Below the pieces are notes generated by a model. It saw only the letters and a program-made list of their open reading frames with translations, had not been told where the DNA came from and did not search any database. The translations under genes were made by a program, and so were the position numbers. Shown piece by piece: positions 45,492 to 55,120 of a stretch of 64,000 nucleotides of DNA. The stretch's first letter is position 1, and each line of letters starts with the position of its first letter. This DNA comes from Schizochytrium sp. TIO01 (lineage: Eukaryota; Sar; Bigyra; Thraustochytrida; Thraustochytriidae), in NCBI GenBank assembly GCA_004764695.1, contig SMSO01000037.1:1472247-1536246 (forward strand), written 5' to 3'.

Positions 45492-47726
45492 TTATCTATC
45501 ACTATTACCATCATCATCATCGTCATCATTGTCAAAACCCTCATCATCATCAGAAAACTCATAGGCAAAATCTTCAGCACGAACGTTGATCCGCACTGAA
45601 CCTCCAGGGGTAAAACTTCCACGAACACCACCGTCACTAATGACAGCAGTGTCAACGCCGCCCTTTGAGATCGTTGCGACGGGTTGTGCCATGAGTTGAC
45701 TAGTACCGTGCTGACGCGGGACCAACTTTCTACGCTTAGCCAGACCAGCAATATAACGATCAGCCTTCTTACGATCAGCTTCCCCAATATATTGAAGATC
45801 GTCTACCTCTGAGCCTGAATCGATGTGAAGCTCATTGCTTTCTTCGTCCCCAATATCTTTGTTCGGCTCATCAGCATCTGCAGTAACTGTGGAAGCTTTC
45901 CGTGGTCTCCCACGCCTACGAGGATGATTAGATTGACTCTCATTCAGGCTGAGCTTGCTCCGTGGATTTGGTGTAGCAATTGAGGTATCAAAATCAAATA
46001 TTGATTCCTCATCGCTGCTCTCATGACTGGCAAGAATTTTATGATCTCGGGTAAACTTGTTTCGGAAAGGAGTTGCAGTGAAGAGATCATCTGTGTGACC
46101 TTGTTCTGAAGCACGGAACACCTCGCGGACCTGGCCTCTAAACTTTGCTGTATTTTTTCCTGCAAGCTTGTGCAAGCGACCATTTTCTCGCTCTTGATTA
46201 TGAGAGGAGGAAGGATCCGCTCCATGGCGCTGACGCTTGAATTCAATTGCAGACTTCACCTGAGTCGAATTAAGAAACCACTGATTATAGCATTGTTGCG
46301 CTGTACGTCCAGGAATAAAAGAGGCAACGTGAGACCAGAATTTTGAATGTGTTGGATCTGCTCTCGCATGACCCTCGCGAAGCAAACGATTTTCTTGAGC
46401 TGTCCACTCCCCATTCTTTGGGCCACGGATTTCTTCGCGTAATTTCTCTTGTTTCGTATTGTTGGTCTTTATGACTGAAACCCCTCCATCTGTACCAGTC
46501 TCACTATCAGAATTCAAAAGTTCCTCGTCATCAAGTTGGTCATACTCACTATCAGCTTGCGCAGGGCTGACCTCACTGTAATCAATAGCTCCTTTACTCC
46601 TCAGGCGACGACTTCGGCGAACGTTAGCATCCTCAGGTGTCTTCAACCGCACCGGTTTATCGAGCTCCTTTTTACTTAGATTGTTCAAGAATGCCTCTGC
46701 ATCATAAGGTGATTTGTTGTGGTCACAATTTTTCTTCAATAAGACCTTAGACTTTGCAAAACCATTTAAGGTTGTCTCGGGTTCCCTATTATGATTCTCT
46801 TTCGCTTTTACTACAGCTATAGGCCCGTCTTTAGCACTCGCCATTTTGTCTTGTTTCTTCAGGCTTCGCTTTGAAGATTTTGGTAATTTCGTCTTTTTCA
46901 AAGCATGATTGTTCGTTGCTTTAGAGGTGGAAGTGGTGGTTGCAGTGATTTGACCTGAAGACCGAGTTTTCTTGTTGCTGCTCTTCGTCATGGATTTTTT
47001 CAAGGACTTACCGACTGACCTGCTCCATTTGGAAAATATCTCTTCCCAATTTGTGGGAATGCCATCGCGGAATTGTTCAATCGATGCCCCTGGGGGGAGC
47101 TCCCAGTGTGCTTTCTCATCAGGAGGGCCAGACAAACAGTATAGGTTTCCGGAATTCGTGCTGAGAAGCCTTGAATCGATCCGGCATTTGATGACAGAAG
47201 AATGCCAACGAACATAGTTTCCATTCGATTTAGGTCGATAGCCATCCACGAAGATATCATTCGCGTCAGTATATGCTCGACGGATAAACCATCTTGTGAG
47301 AACTTGCTTCTGATTCTTGGACTTGGACTTTGGCTTCTTCACTTTCTCCACGGGCTTTGTTTCACTTAGCTCGTTACAAATGTTTTCAAGCCCAGAAGCT
47401 GCCTTACTTGTAAGTAAATCTTCATTCGAAATGCTAGAAACTTCGGGCTTACTTATTTTCTTCCTGTTATCGCCAAACGACTTTGGTCTGCAACGTCTCT
47501 CGTTGAGCTTGACCCGATTTTCTTGCAATACTTGACGTCCAGACGAAGCTATTGATGAGGACGACGAATTAAAAGGAGCTTCACTAGAGTCTATTTGACT
47601 CAACACTGGATTGGCGGATGAGAATGAGCTTCGGCGGGAGAACTTTGCGAGGAACGGCAAGGTAACTCGACCATCTCTGTTTTCTGCACCATCGCTTAGG
47701 CCCCCAGAGCGCGGGTTTATGCTCAT
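45492..47726 (-). CDS. KNL2/MIS18BP1-like centromere protein with SANTA and SANT/Myb domains
   Basis: The 744-residue product has the domain order of KNL2 (M18BP1), the factor that brings the Mis18 complex to centromeres so that CENP-A histone can be loaded. A SANTA domain lies at about 142-236: W146, then RWHSSVIKCRIDSRLLST, SGNLYCLSGPPDEKA, and the closing FRDGIPTNWEEIFSKW. A SANT/Myb domain lies at about 438-490 (GEWTAQENRLLREGHA, IPGRTAQQCYNQWF). Between them, at about 369-385, NVRRSRRLRSKGAIDY resembles the CENPC motif that binds CENP-A nucleosomes, although the usual Pro and Tyr-Trp are not kept. Later there is an AT-hook-like RRRGRPRK (about residues 602-609), which suggests minor-groove DNA contact. 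The C-terminus is very acidic. SANTA plus SANT is diagnostic of the family; function here is by homology. Confidence 0.88.
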   Translation of the reverse strand: MSINPRSGGLSDGAENRDGRVTLPFLAKFSRRSSFSSANPVLSQIDSSEAPFNSSSSSIASSGRQVLQENRVKLNERRCRPKSFGDNRKKISKPEVSSISNEDLLTSKAASGLENICNELSETKPVEKVKKPKSKSKNQKQVLTRWFIRRAYTDANDIFVDGYRPKSNGNYVRWHSSVIKCRIDSRLLSTNSGNLYCLSGPPDEKAHWELPPGASIEQFRDGIPTNWEEIFSKWSRSVGKSLKKSMTKSSNKKTRSSGQITATTTSTSKATNNHALKKTKLPKSSKRSLKKQDKMASAKDGPIAVVKAKENHNREPETTLNGFAKSKVLLKKNCDHNKSPYDAEAFLNNLSKKELDKPVRLKTPEDANVRRSRRLRSKGAIDYSEVSPAQADSEYDQLDDEELLNSDSETGTDGGVSVIKTNNTKQEKLREEIRGPKNGEWTAQENRLLREGHARADPTHSKFWSHVASFIPGRTAQQCYNQWFLNSTQVKSAIEFKRQRHGADPSSSHNQERENGRLHKLAGKNTAKFRGQVREVFRASEQGHTDDLFTATPFRNKFTRDHKILASHESSDEESIFDFDTSIATPNPRSKLSLNESQSNHPRRRGRPRKASTVTADADEPNKDIGDEESNELHIDSGSEVDDLQYIGEADRKKADRYIAGLAKRRKLVPRQHGTSQLMAQPVATISKGGVDTAVISDGGVRGSFTPGGSVRINVRAEDFAYEFSDDDEGFDNDDDDDDGNSDR

Positions 47727-48334
47727 CTCGTTCTAAGCACAGGCCTTGTGCGACAGAAAAGGTGCAGACAGAGTCCCACGAGCTGCAGAAAAGAGAAATT
47801 GTTCGTGTACTGGCCAGTGGCCGTGAAGGTCGGTAGGCTTCTTCTGCTTTCCCCACGGTAAGTTTGGCCTGTTTCTGTTTGGATGGTCTTCTTTGGTTTA
47901 GAAGTGACAATTAATCTCTTTTATATTTACAATAGAGTAATTCTTCCGTGCCCTTTTGTTTTATTGTCCTTTGTTGTTTCGTTTGTTTTTTAGCTAAGGA
48001 GGTGGTTAGTGCTAGTAAATAAATATGCCCTGATATCTCCTACTCATAACTAATAGACCAAACAACGAAATAATTTTTTTTCACAGTCGGGACATGTTGG
48101 ATGTGTATATGAGCTTTTACAAGGGTGTAAAACGGCTGTCGAGACCTCAACTTTAAAAAATCCCAAATAATAATCCTTCTGGGAGTGAAAAGAGGCAAAC
48201 CAAAAACTTCATTCAGGACATGGACGGTGGACGTCTTCCGCCAAAGCAACATAGTCGAAGCTATCAGCATCGCAATCACACAACTTTTGAGCTATTTTAC
48301 GTCAGAAAAGATAAATTGTTGATTATTTACAATT
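47727..48334. promoter_or_regulatory. Divergent promoter region between KNL2-like and TP-rich genes
   Basis: The two start codons point away from each other across 608 bp, so both promoters lie here. This makes shared, perhaps cell-cycle-linked control possible. No specific element could be identified. Confidence 0.5.
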
Positions 48335-49867
48335 ATGTTTGGCTTTGTCGCTAGGTGGTTTGGGTTCTGTTCACCTGGGCGAGAACAGGACGATGAGGTG
48401 CTAAGTACAACAACACATGATGTCCAAAGTACGCCACAGTGCAAGGCTAATGGGATAAGACATCAAAATAACTCCTCGTCTGTGTCGCGTCGCCAACTTG
48501 TTCGAGATTCAATTGTGCAGCTTGACTCAATCGAATTCTCCGTTGAACATAACCGGGCTCAACACGAAACATCTCAGCCTTGTGATACACCTATCCCCCA
48601 AAAAATAAGCAGTCGTTTGGCATCCCCAGTATCCTTTGGAATTCTAGACCTGTTGGAAAACGGAAGTGGGCTTTCCGATAGACTTTCCGGGCCTATCATT
48701 ACCTCGACATCACCGATTCTTGGAGAGAAATCGGCAGCATCTTTCCAATGCGAGAAGCAGCAACCTTCTACCCCCTCGCCCTTAGAAGACTGGAAGGAGA
48801 AAACCATCGATGATGACTATAGTAAGACACAGGACTCTGAAGGTTACCCTTTGAGTAATCTAATTAAGAGTGGTCCGGTCCCTTTGGGGGAAGCCAACAT
48901 CAACAATAACTTGCACGGAGGAGCCTCGACAAACTCCTTAGTCAATGTACAGATTTATAATTCCCCATTCACAAATCATCGGGTGCCTGTGGGTGAACAA
49001 GATATCGCATCTATTAGATCTTTAACTGCAGAATCCCAAATGGAGAGTATGAAGAATGAAGCGACTGATGACAAATACAGCTTTGATGCAACACCTAAAA
49101 AGTGTCAGCAAACCTCCATTGGTCAGGAGAACTTGACACCTATCAACGAGAGGGATCTCTTGCGATCGCAATCTCTGACGACTCCCGGTCTTCACGCATT
49201 TAAGACTCCGCAAGAGGCTTCTACAGAGGACCATAAAGAAAATATACTCTCTGCTGCAACTTCTACCTACGCCACACCTACTACTAGTGTTTCACAAGAT
49301 GATGCTTCGGAGCAATCAAGTCTGGTTTGTGACACCCCTCTAGGTTTCAGGCCAACGAAGCAATTGAACCTTCCCTCTGCAAGTTGTGATATATCAACCC
49401 CACAACGTTTTTTTCATCGAGGCCCATTTTTTCTCATTGATGAATCTCCAGCAAGTTCGTCATCTGGCACCCCGTGCTTAATGTCTACACCTACTTGTAA
49501 ATTGCCGAGCGATTGTGAATCACAAAGTCCCGCCTTACCTTACCAAAGTCCTTGTTATGTGGGTAAGCCACTGCAAGACTCAACAAACTCTTTTGAACAT
49601 CAACACCTCGATCCATCAATTCACACTCCTGCTCCGGCTAACATCACAAAAAACAATAAGGTCGGATTTGGGGTAACACCACATGACCCTCGGTACCGTC
49701 GACTTCATGATCCAGATGCGCCAATTCTTGTTCAGGATAAGAGCTTCTCAAAGAGAGTTGAAAGTGCTATGCGCCGAGACGCTGTTCGAGCTAAATTCCG
49801 AAAGTCCAATCATCAGCAGCAACCAGTTTCCAATCTTCATTTCGACGAAGTTGGAGAAGAAAATTAA
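48335..49867 (+). CDS. TP/SP-rich, probably disordered protein with KEN box and FGF motifs
   Basis: This is an intronless frame of 510 residues with no folded domain that I recognise. The N-terminus begins MFGFVARWFGFCSP, so it carries two FGF triplets among aromatic residues. The rest is rich in Ser, Thr, Pro, Gln and Asn. I count about a dozen Thr-Pro and several Ser-Pro dipeptides, which are minimal sites for cyclin-dependent or MAP kinases. A KEN triplet lies at residues 301-303 (DHKENIL), the form of an APC/C degron, and RxxL sequences occur (RDLL, RRLH). A conserved-looking C-terminal block (about 440-500) contains GFGVTPHDPRYRRLHDP and a basic helix. KEN, FGF and CDK sites together recall sororin or Wapl-type cohesin regulators, but this is a motif argument only. 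The divergent KNL2-like neighbour makes a mitotic role attractive. Confidence 0.8.
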   Translation: MFGFVARWFGFCSPGREQDDEVLSTTTHDVQSTPQCKANGIRHQNNSSSVSRRQLVRDSIVQLDSIEFSVEHNRAQHETSQPCDTPIPQKISSRLASPVSFGILDLLENGSGLSDRLSGPIITSTSPILGEKSAASFQCEKQQPSTPSPLEDWKEKTIDDDYSKTQDSEGYPLSNLIKSGPVPLGEANINNNLHGGASTNSLVNVQIYNSPFTNHRVPVGEQDIASIRSLTAESQMESMKNEATDDKYSFDATPKKCQQTSIGQENLTPINERDLLRSQSLTTPGLHAFKTPQEASTEDHKENILSAATSTYATPTTSVSQDDASEQSSLVCDTPLGFRPTKQLNLPSASCDISTPQRFFHRGPFFLIDESPASSSSGTPCLMSTPTCKLPSDCESQSPALPYQSPCYVGKPLQDSTNSFEHQHLDPSIHTPAPANITKNNKVGFGVTPHDPRYRRLHDPDAPILVQDKSFSKRVESAMRRDAVRAKFRKSNHQQQPVSNLHFDEVGEEN

Positions 49868-49895
49868 TACTCTAGCAATGCTAGCTACACATAAA

Positions 49896-50456
49896 CTAGC
49901 TGAGACGTCGCACGTTCAAGAGAATAGGATACTTTGCGTGGGGTGAATTCCTGAGATTAGCTTCTGGTAAGATTGTCATTTCAGCAATTTCCCCATTTTG
50001 AAGAACTGATACTGCTTCTTCTAACGCTGGAACCATAGACCTTGACCCAATCGTTAAGGTCAATGGCGGGCCGCCATATTTCTCACCTGAGTCGTCAATC
50101 ACCTGTCGATTCATGTATGAAGCTTTGTAATGAAGTTGGATCTTTTTCATGTGCAAATGCGATGCCGAGTCTTGTTGCTTTGAAGTTAAATTCAGTTTGG
50201 ATTTATTGAGGTCTGCCAAAGATGACCTAGATATGAACCCCCAAGCTGGACCTCCACGCTTTCTGTCTGACTTAATTTTTTTTATTAATTTGCAGGCACT
50301 TTTATGGGTGTCCCAGTCTTCTTTGAGGTGTTCTGGTGTACAATAAAAAATTGATTTACAAGATGCACAGCAGCACTCGCCTTTCTTTCCGCATGGACAC
50401 AGCAACCTTCGATCGGCCTCCGCGGGTGGTGTGTCTTCATCATCCTTTGTAGACAT
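49896..50456 (-). CDS. MYND zinc finger fused to a divergent FKBP-type domain
   Basis: The product has 186 residues. Residues 20-55 fit a MYND zinc finger: C20, C22, C30, C33, C39, H43, H51 and C55, with YCTPEHLKEDWDTHKSAC in the place of the usual YC...C...H...C block. H43 stands where Cys is usual. Residues about 103-186 match the FKBP peptidyl-prolyl isomerase fold: IQLHYKASYMNRQVIDDS for the HYxGxLxDGxxFDSS strand, PLTLTIGSRSMVPALEE for the LGxGxVIxGWEE segment, GEIAEMTILPE, and a final NVRRLS strand. The Trp at the floor of the FK506 pocket is Leu here, as in human FKBP38, so the canonical catalytic and drug pocket is altered. MYND domains bind proline-rich peptides, so this is probably an adaptor or chaperone-like protein. 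The gene ends 28 bp from the end of the convergent upstream gene. Confidence 0.8.
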   Translation of the reverse strand: MSTKDDEDTPPAEADRRLLCPCGKKGECCCASCKSIFYCTPEHLKEDWDTHKSACKLIKKIKSDRKRGGPAWGFISRSSLADLNKSKLNLTSKQQDSASHLHMKKIQLHYKASYMNRQVIDDSGEKYGGPPLTLTIGSRSMVPALEEAVSVLQNGEIAEMTILPEANLRNSPHAKYPILLNVRRLS

Positions 50457-51128
50457 GTTGAGATCTCTTCAATTCAGAAACGCACAAGAAGTTGCAGCTT
50501 AAGAATTTTGCTTGAGATAAGCTGATCTAGCCAGGCTTGCCTTCTCGGTTTCATCGACGTTAAATTTTGCATCTTATGATGAGATTGTGGTTTGCCTAGT
50601 AGTGGCCATTTTTTCAACTATCACAGTCCTTTCAATCTTTTATTCCGAATTGGAACAGAAACTAGCAACTATATACTTTACATGAATCAAGTTTTTTAAT
50701 AAGTTATTTTATTTTTCTAGGTATTACGACTAAATGTATTATTCTAGAGAGAGATCATGTTACTATTTTTTTTTTTAATGTCAACGGACATATTATCATT
50801 CTTATTTCTCTAGCAGAAGAGTTTAAGCTTAAACTTTTCAGATCAGAACATCTCTTGTCTATCAATTTCACTATCTACCATCCTCAGGCCCACTATATGG
50901 ATATTCTCTTTGCTTCTGTGCGCTTTGAGTCTCTTATTTGAGGATAACGTTTTCGTGTGAGTGTATAATTTTATGCAAATCTGACTTCAGGCAGAACGTT
51001 GGTCACTTCAGCCAAAAAGCAAACTCCTGTAACGTGCAACCTGGAATCGGGCAACTGAGCTGCCCCGTGCTGACCTATCAAATTGAGCTGGTAGTTTATA
51101 GAGCCTTGTCCAAAGACCTCCCTCCCGA
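50457..51128. promoter_or_regulatory. Divergent promoter region
   Basis: This 672-bp gap separates the starts of the MYND-FKBP gene (-) and the EF-hand gene (+). It contains AT-rich DNA with a T12-type run near 50767-50778. It must include both promoters; no defined motif could be assigned. Confidence 0.45.
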
Positions 51129-54100
51129 ATGGACGTTTTGTGCGATTTATGCTTTTTTAGGCCAAAAGAATGCATTAGAGTTTTAAAGACATACTGTGGA
51201 AATGGTAGCCCCAAACCTCGCGAAAAGGACGTCGAAGCTGCACTTAAAGAACTTGGCGTTTGCGAAAAAGATGTTCGCCGCTCCATAGCAGAGGATCTTA
51301 GCAAGATTATCTCACAGGTGTCACGTTCTGACGCTCTCCTTCATGGTTCATCGAATAATAAGACATCTGAACTAAAGAACAAAGCAAAGCCACTTAAGAG
51401 TGCCATCGCGCGCGTGGTACAGCACTTTGCCAAAAGTAAGAATGAAATCAATCTTCTTAGGATACTGCAAGATAGATTTTCAGATATAGAGAAGTTCAGT
51501 TCCCTTCAACGAACCATGGAGCAATATGAGGCTGAAAAGCTCCATTCATCGGGCTTAGTATCTGTAAAGGATTTTGATAAATGCCTCGATTCTATAGGCC
51601 TTGACTTCGATGATCAGCAGCGCAAACTTGTGACAGAACTATTTATAGCAAGTGGGAAAGACCACGAGAATGAAAAGTATGTAAAATTTCGCTGTTTTCT
51701 AGCTGTTTTAAATCCCGAGCATTCAGTGAATACAAATACACGGTCTCGCAACCCTCCATCATCAAGTAGTACAAGTACAAGTGGACAGTTTGAGGGGGAT
51801 CTCTTACGCACATTGGAATATCTGCGCGGGAAGATTCTTATTGTCCAGAGCATGGGCGGCCTTGATACGAGAGAGAGTTTTTCGCATTTTGATCCATCAG
51901 GCTCTGGTATTGTCACTATTGATGAGTTTTTACAAGGCTTAGAAGCTCTTGGTATCAGAACGGACGATGATAACCTTGCTAGAGATCGCATCATGCGTGC
52001 TTTTGGCACTTGCAATGAAGATGAGGGAATTGATTATGGGCAATTCCTTAGATTTCTTGAGAACGACTACACAGCTTCTCTTGGTTTCTCCCAAACACTG
52101 TCTCCAGAATATGATTCAGATTTCGACAAAAACCTGGAGACGCTATCAGATGACTCCAAAGTAGACCGTATCGTATACCACGATACAAATACTGCTGGTC
52201 CATTTGTTGCAGGATATACTGATGGACGAACCCATGCCAAAATTCGATCAGCCCAACAGAAAAGGGTTACTTTAGCGAAGGAGAGTGAAGGAACATTTGT
52301 CAGGTCTTCACAAACATCTGCAGGTATTGTCAAGCAGATTATTATATCAAAACCTCCCTCTTCAAAGCGCAGACACGGTGCAAGAGTTTTTGATAGGGTA
52401 GAGCGTCATCATGTGGAACGTCATAGCAGCAGGTGCAGCCAAGACTCTCGTAATAAGGAAGTTTACGAAGGAGTTCTTAAAACCAGCTCACCACGTTATA
52501 AAGCTAAGCGACAATCTTCTCAAGATCGTTTTATGACTGAGGCAGCTAAGCCAAATGCTGTGGTAAAGTACCTGGGTTATGCAGCCCATGTTTGCAACGA
52601 CTATCCCCATATCGATTACCAAAAATTTCAGAAGGAGAAAAAAAAATCGAGTTCGATTCTAGTTCGAAACTTTGCAAGGCAAAAACCCTCCAAAAAGGGA
52701 TCAATCAAAGAAAGGAGCGTGAAAACTCGAGTGAAAGGAGAGAAACTAATGAATATTTGAGCTCTGAAGATGATGATGACTTTGCAGAGTCCCAGATGCC
52801 CCAGAGCGACGTTGGGACGAAGGTACAACGACATCTGATCGAAATTGATCAAAAGCGAAGTTATGTCGAATTGGAACTCCTCAGGGACTTGCTGACTTTG
52901 AAAACTTCGCCTCAGCGTCCTAATGCTAAGGGTTGTATGAAAAGATGGGGGGAAATAGTCCTTGCAGACCGCAAAAGCATGACCCCGACTCTTACGGAGG
53001 CTATTAAGGAGCAGTTTATAAACCAGGCACCGTTTAGTAGCCCATTGCGGCATTTGATTCGAGCCTCTATGGCAGCCCAAGATGCAAGCAGCTTAGATGT
53101 GGCTAAGGAGATGATTTTACGCGCAAAAAAAATCTTCAAGGTAGCCTTTTCAGAGCAGCTGCTTAATATAAAAAAACATGCATTCCAACAAAAAACGATC
53201 AAGTCTCCTAGATTGCACTTTGGATCACTTTCCTTTGATCCACGTGCCTTACGAAATATGCATTGTAGTGCAATGAAAAGTACCCCAGACGCACCGACAG
53301 TATCCGAGCTAGCGGATATGCTTGTTGGTCAGGTATTGGGTGGAGTGGAACCATTTGACAAGGTTGTGCAGCACATTATTGGGTCAGATTTACTCGAAGA
53401 TAATGACGAAGACCTCCATGATGTCCAAAATCAGCTCGCAAAGCAACTTCAACAGATGCTTCATAAAACTTCGCTAAGTTCAAAGGTTTCATGGGAAGAA
53501 CTCTTAGCGATCTTCAGGTCACATGCAACATATCAGATGCATGTGTCACATTTACAGAATCTATTCACTGACGGAGAATTGTGCACCCTACGTGCAGTAT
53601 TTTCTCAAGCACAACACCAGCAAGTCTCTACACAGAGTCGTCAGTACCAAGCCTCCGAGTTTCTTGGTAAGAAGTTGTCTCAGCTTGGACAATGCAATCT
53701 TATCATAAATGCCTTATATTTGGACAAACACGTTGAAAGCTTTCTAGACGAGAGGATGCTTAAGGAAGTCGAGGAGCGCTTTTCGGAGCAGTACGAGCTG
53801 ATTTCGTGGGAGGAGTTCCTCGCAACAATAGCTTGCCATGCATCTGACACATCACTAGAGGAATTATATATTTGGATCCAGGAGGTTCGAATGGATCTAG
53901 AACTTACCGATCATCAATCTTGCCAAGTAAAACGAGTTCGCAAGGAGCAACTCAATTCGCTATCCGAACAGATAGAGGATCTTTATCAGGATAGACTTGA
54001 TATTGTTTGCCAAGATGCACACCATCCGAGTCTAATAAAAATTCACAAGCTAATGAGTTGTTTACGCGAGACACAGTTCAGGCTGAGGACCTCATTACTT

Positions 54101-55120
54101 GAAGACCGTATCGAAGAGAAGATTGATCGGTATCTGTGCTCCCGAAGCGGCAAATCCTCAATTGATGACATTATAGCAAGCATGCTGAAAGCAGATAGTG
54201 TAAAGCGGGTGTCAGTATCCTCTAGAGCCAGCATTGAACTTGCAGCCCGAGCAATGCTGCGTAAGCGCAAAGAACTAGAGTTTCGTAGCGGTCCAGCAAT
54301 GGCAGACTTGCGGAGCCTTCGGCGAGAAGCGTGCCAGTATGTCGAGATCTATAAGTCGTCCATAGAACTTGTGTTTGGCCATGAAAGTCTTAAAGCAGCA
54401 TTGGCTCTGGCGCAATGTGCAAACTTATATCTAAGCTTCGGTGACAAGAAACGTCGCAGCCTCGCGACGGAGTTTATCTCGATGATACTAGGAAATCTAG
54501 AGTATACCGATGACGCATCATTGCCCTATCGTATGGCTTCGACGGAAGGATCAATACGTCTTGGGAAACTCAAACAGCAAGACAAACATTATTGCGAAGC
54601 AGGTCGTCTCTTTACCATGGCTGCCAAGATTGTCGAGGTTGATGGCCCTATGGATACGTTGTCTCAAAAAGCCTCTGATTTATGGAAACATGCACTCTCA
54701 GCGTACGAGCACGTGCACGATTGTACAGATCAACGCTTAGAGGCATCAGGGCGTATTTTGGCTCTTCTTTCAGACAGAAGTAGCGATGAGGAAAAGCTTA
54801 ATGTATATGAAAAACATTGTCTTCTACTCCTCGATGCACGTTTGCCAGAGCAAGCAGTGCGAATATTGCGGCAAGCCAAAACCTTGGCCAAAACGCGTGA
54901 GCAAAAAATTAAATTAGCACGGTTGAAAGCTTCAGCCACTGCCTCAGTGCAGCTCCTTTGCATTAAAAATCGAAAGGAGAAGGAAGGGGATACAAGCGAA
55001 ACAAAATTACAAACCGAAGCAGAGGAGGACGAAGATACAGAAAGTTTTTCCTCTCATGAGGAGAAGCAGTACAATCAAGAAGATGGTGACCTTGATTTCT
55101 TGAAACATCTAGATGAATGA
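51129..55120 (+). CDS. Large EF-hand/helical-repeat protein, reading frame changes at an A9 run
   Basis: Two long frames overlap and probably form one gene. The first (51129-52760) runs from ATG and gives 543 residues before TGA; the second is open from about 52550 to 55120, one base back in phase. Both are open around nine A residues at 52638-52646. A -1 step there joins the plausible parts of both frames into a protein of about 1330 residues. A canonical EF-hand loop lies at D255-E266 (DPSGSGIVTIDE), with a weaker partner near 293-304 and EF-like helices near 135-200. The second half has repeated WEExLA segments and a C-terminal helical region that looks like TPR-type repeats, ending in an acidic tail. 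The cause may be a missing A in the assembly, slippage, or an unrecognised intron. EF-hand pairs bind calcium; such long proteins are common in cilia and centriole structures, but the role here is unknown. Confidence 0.75.

Noticed and set aside
52563-52584. A 22-nt mini-intron (GTAAAG...GCAG) as the cause of the frame change
   Set aside because: Removing it leads to a frame that soon hits a stop, and the size is too small compared with the two introns seen here.
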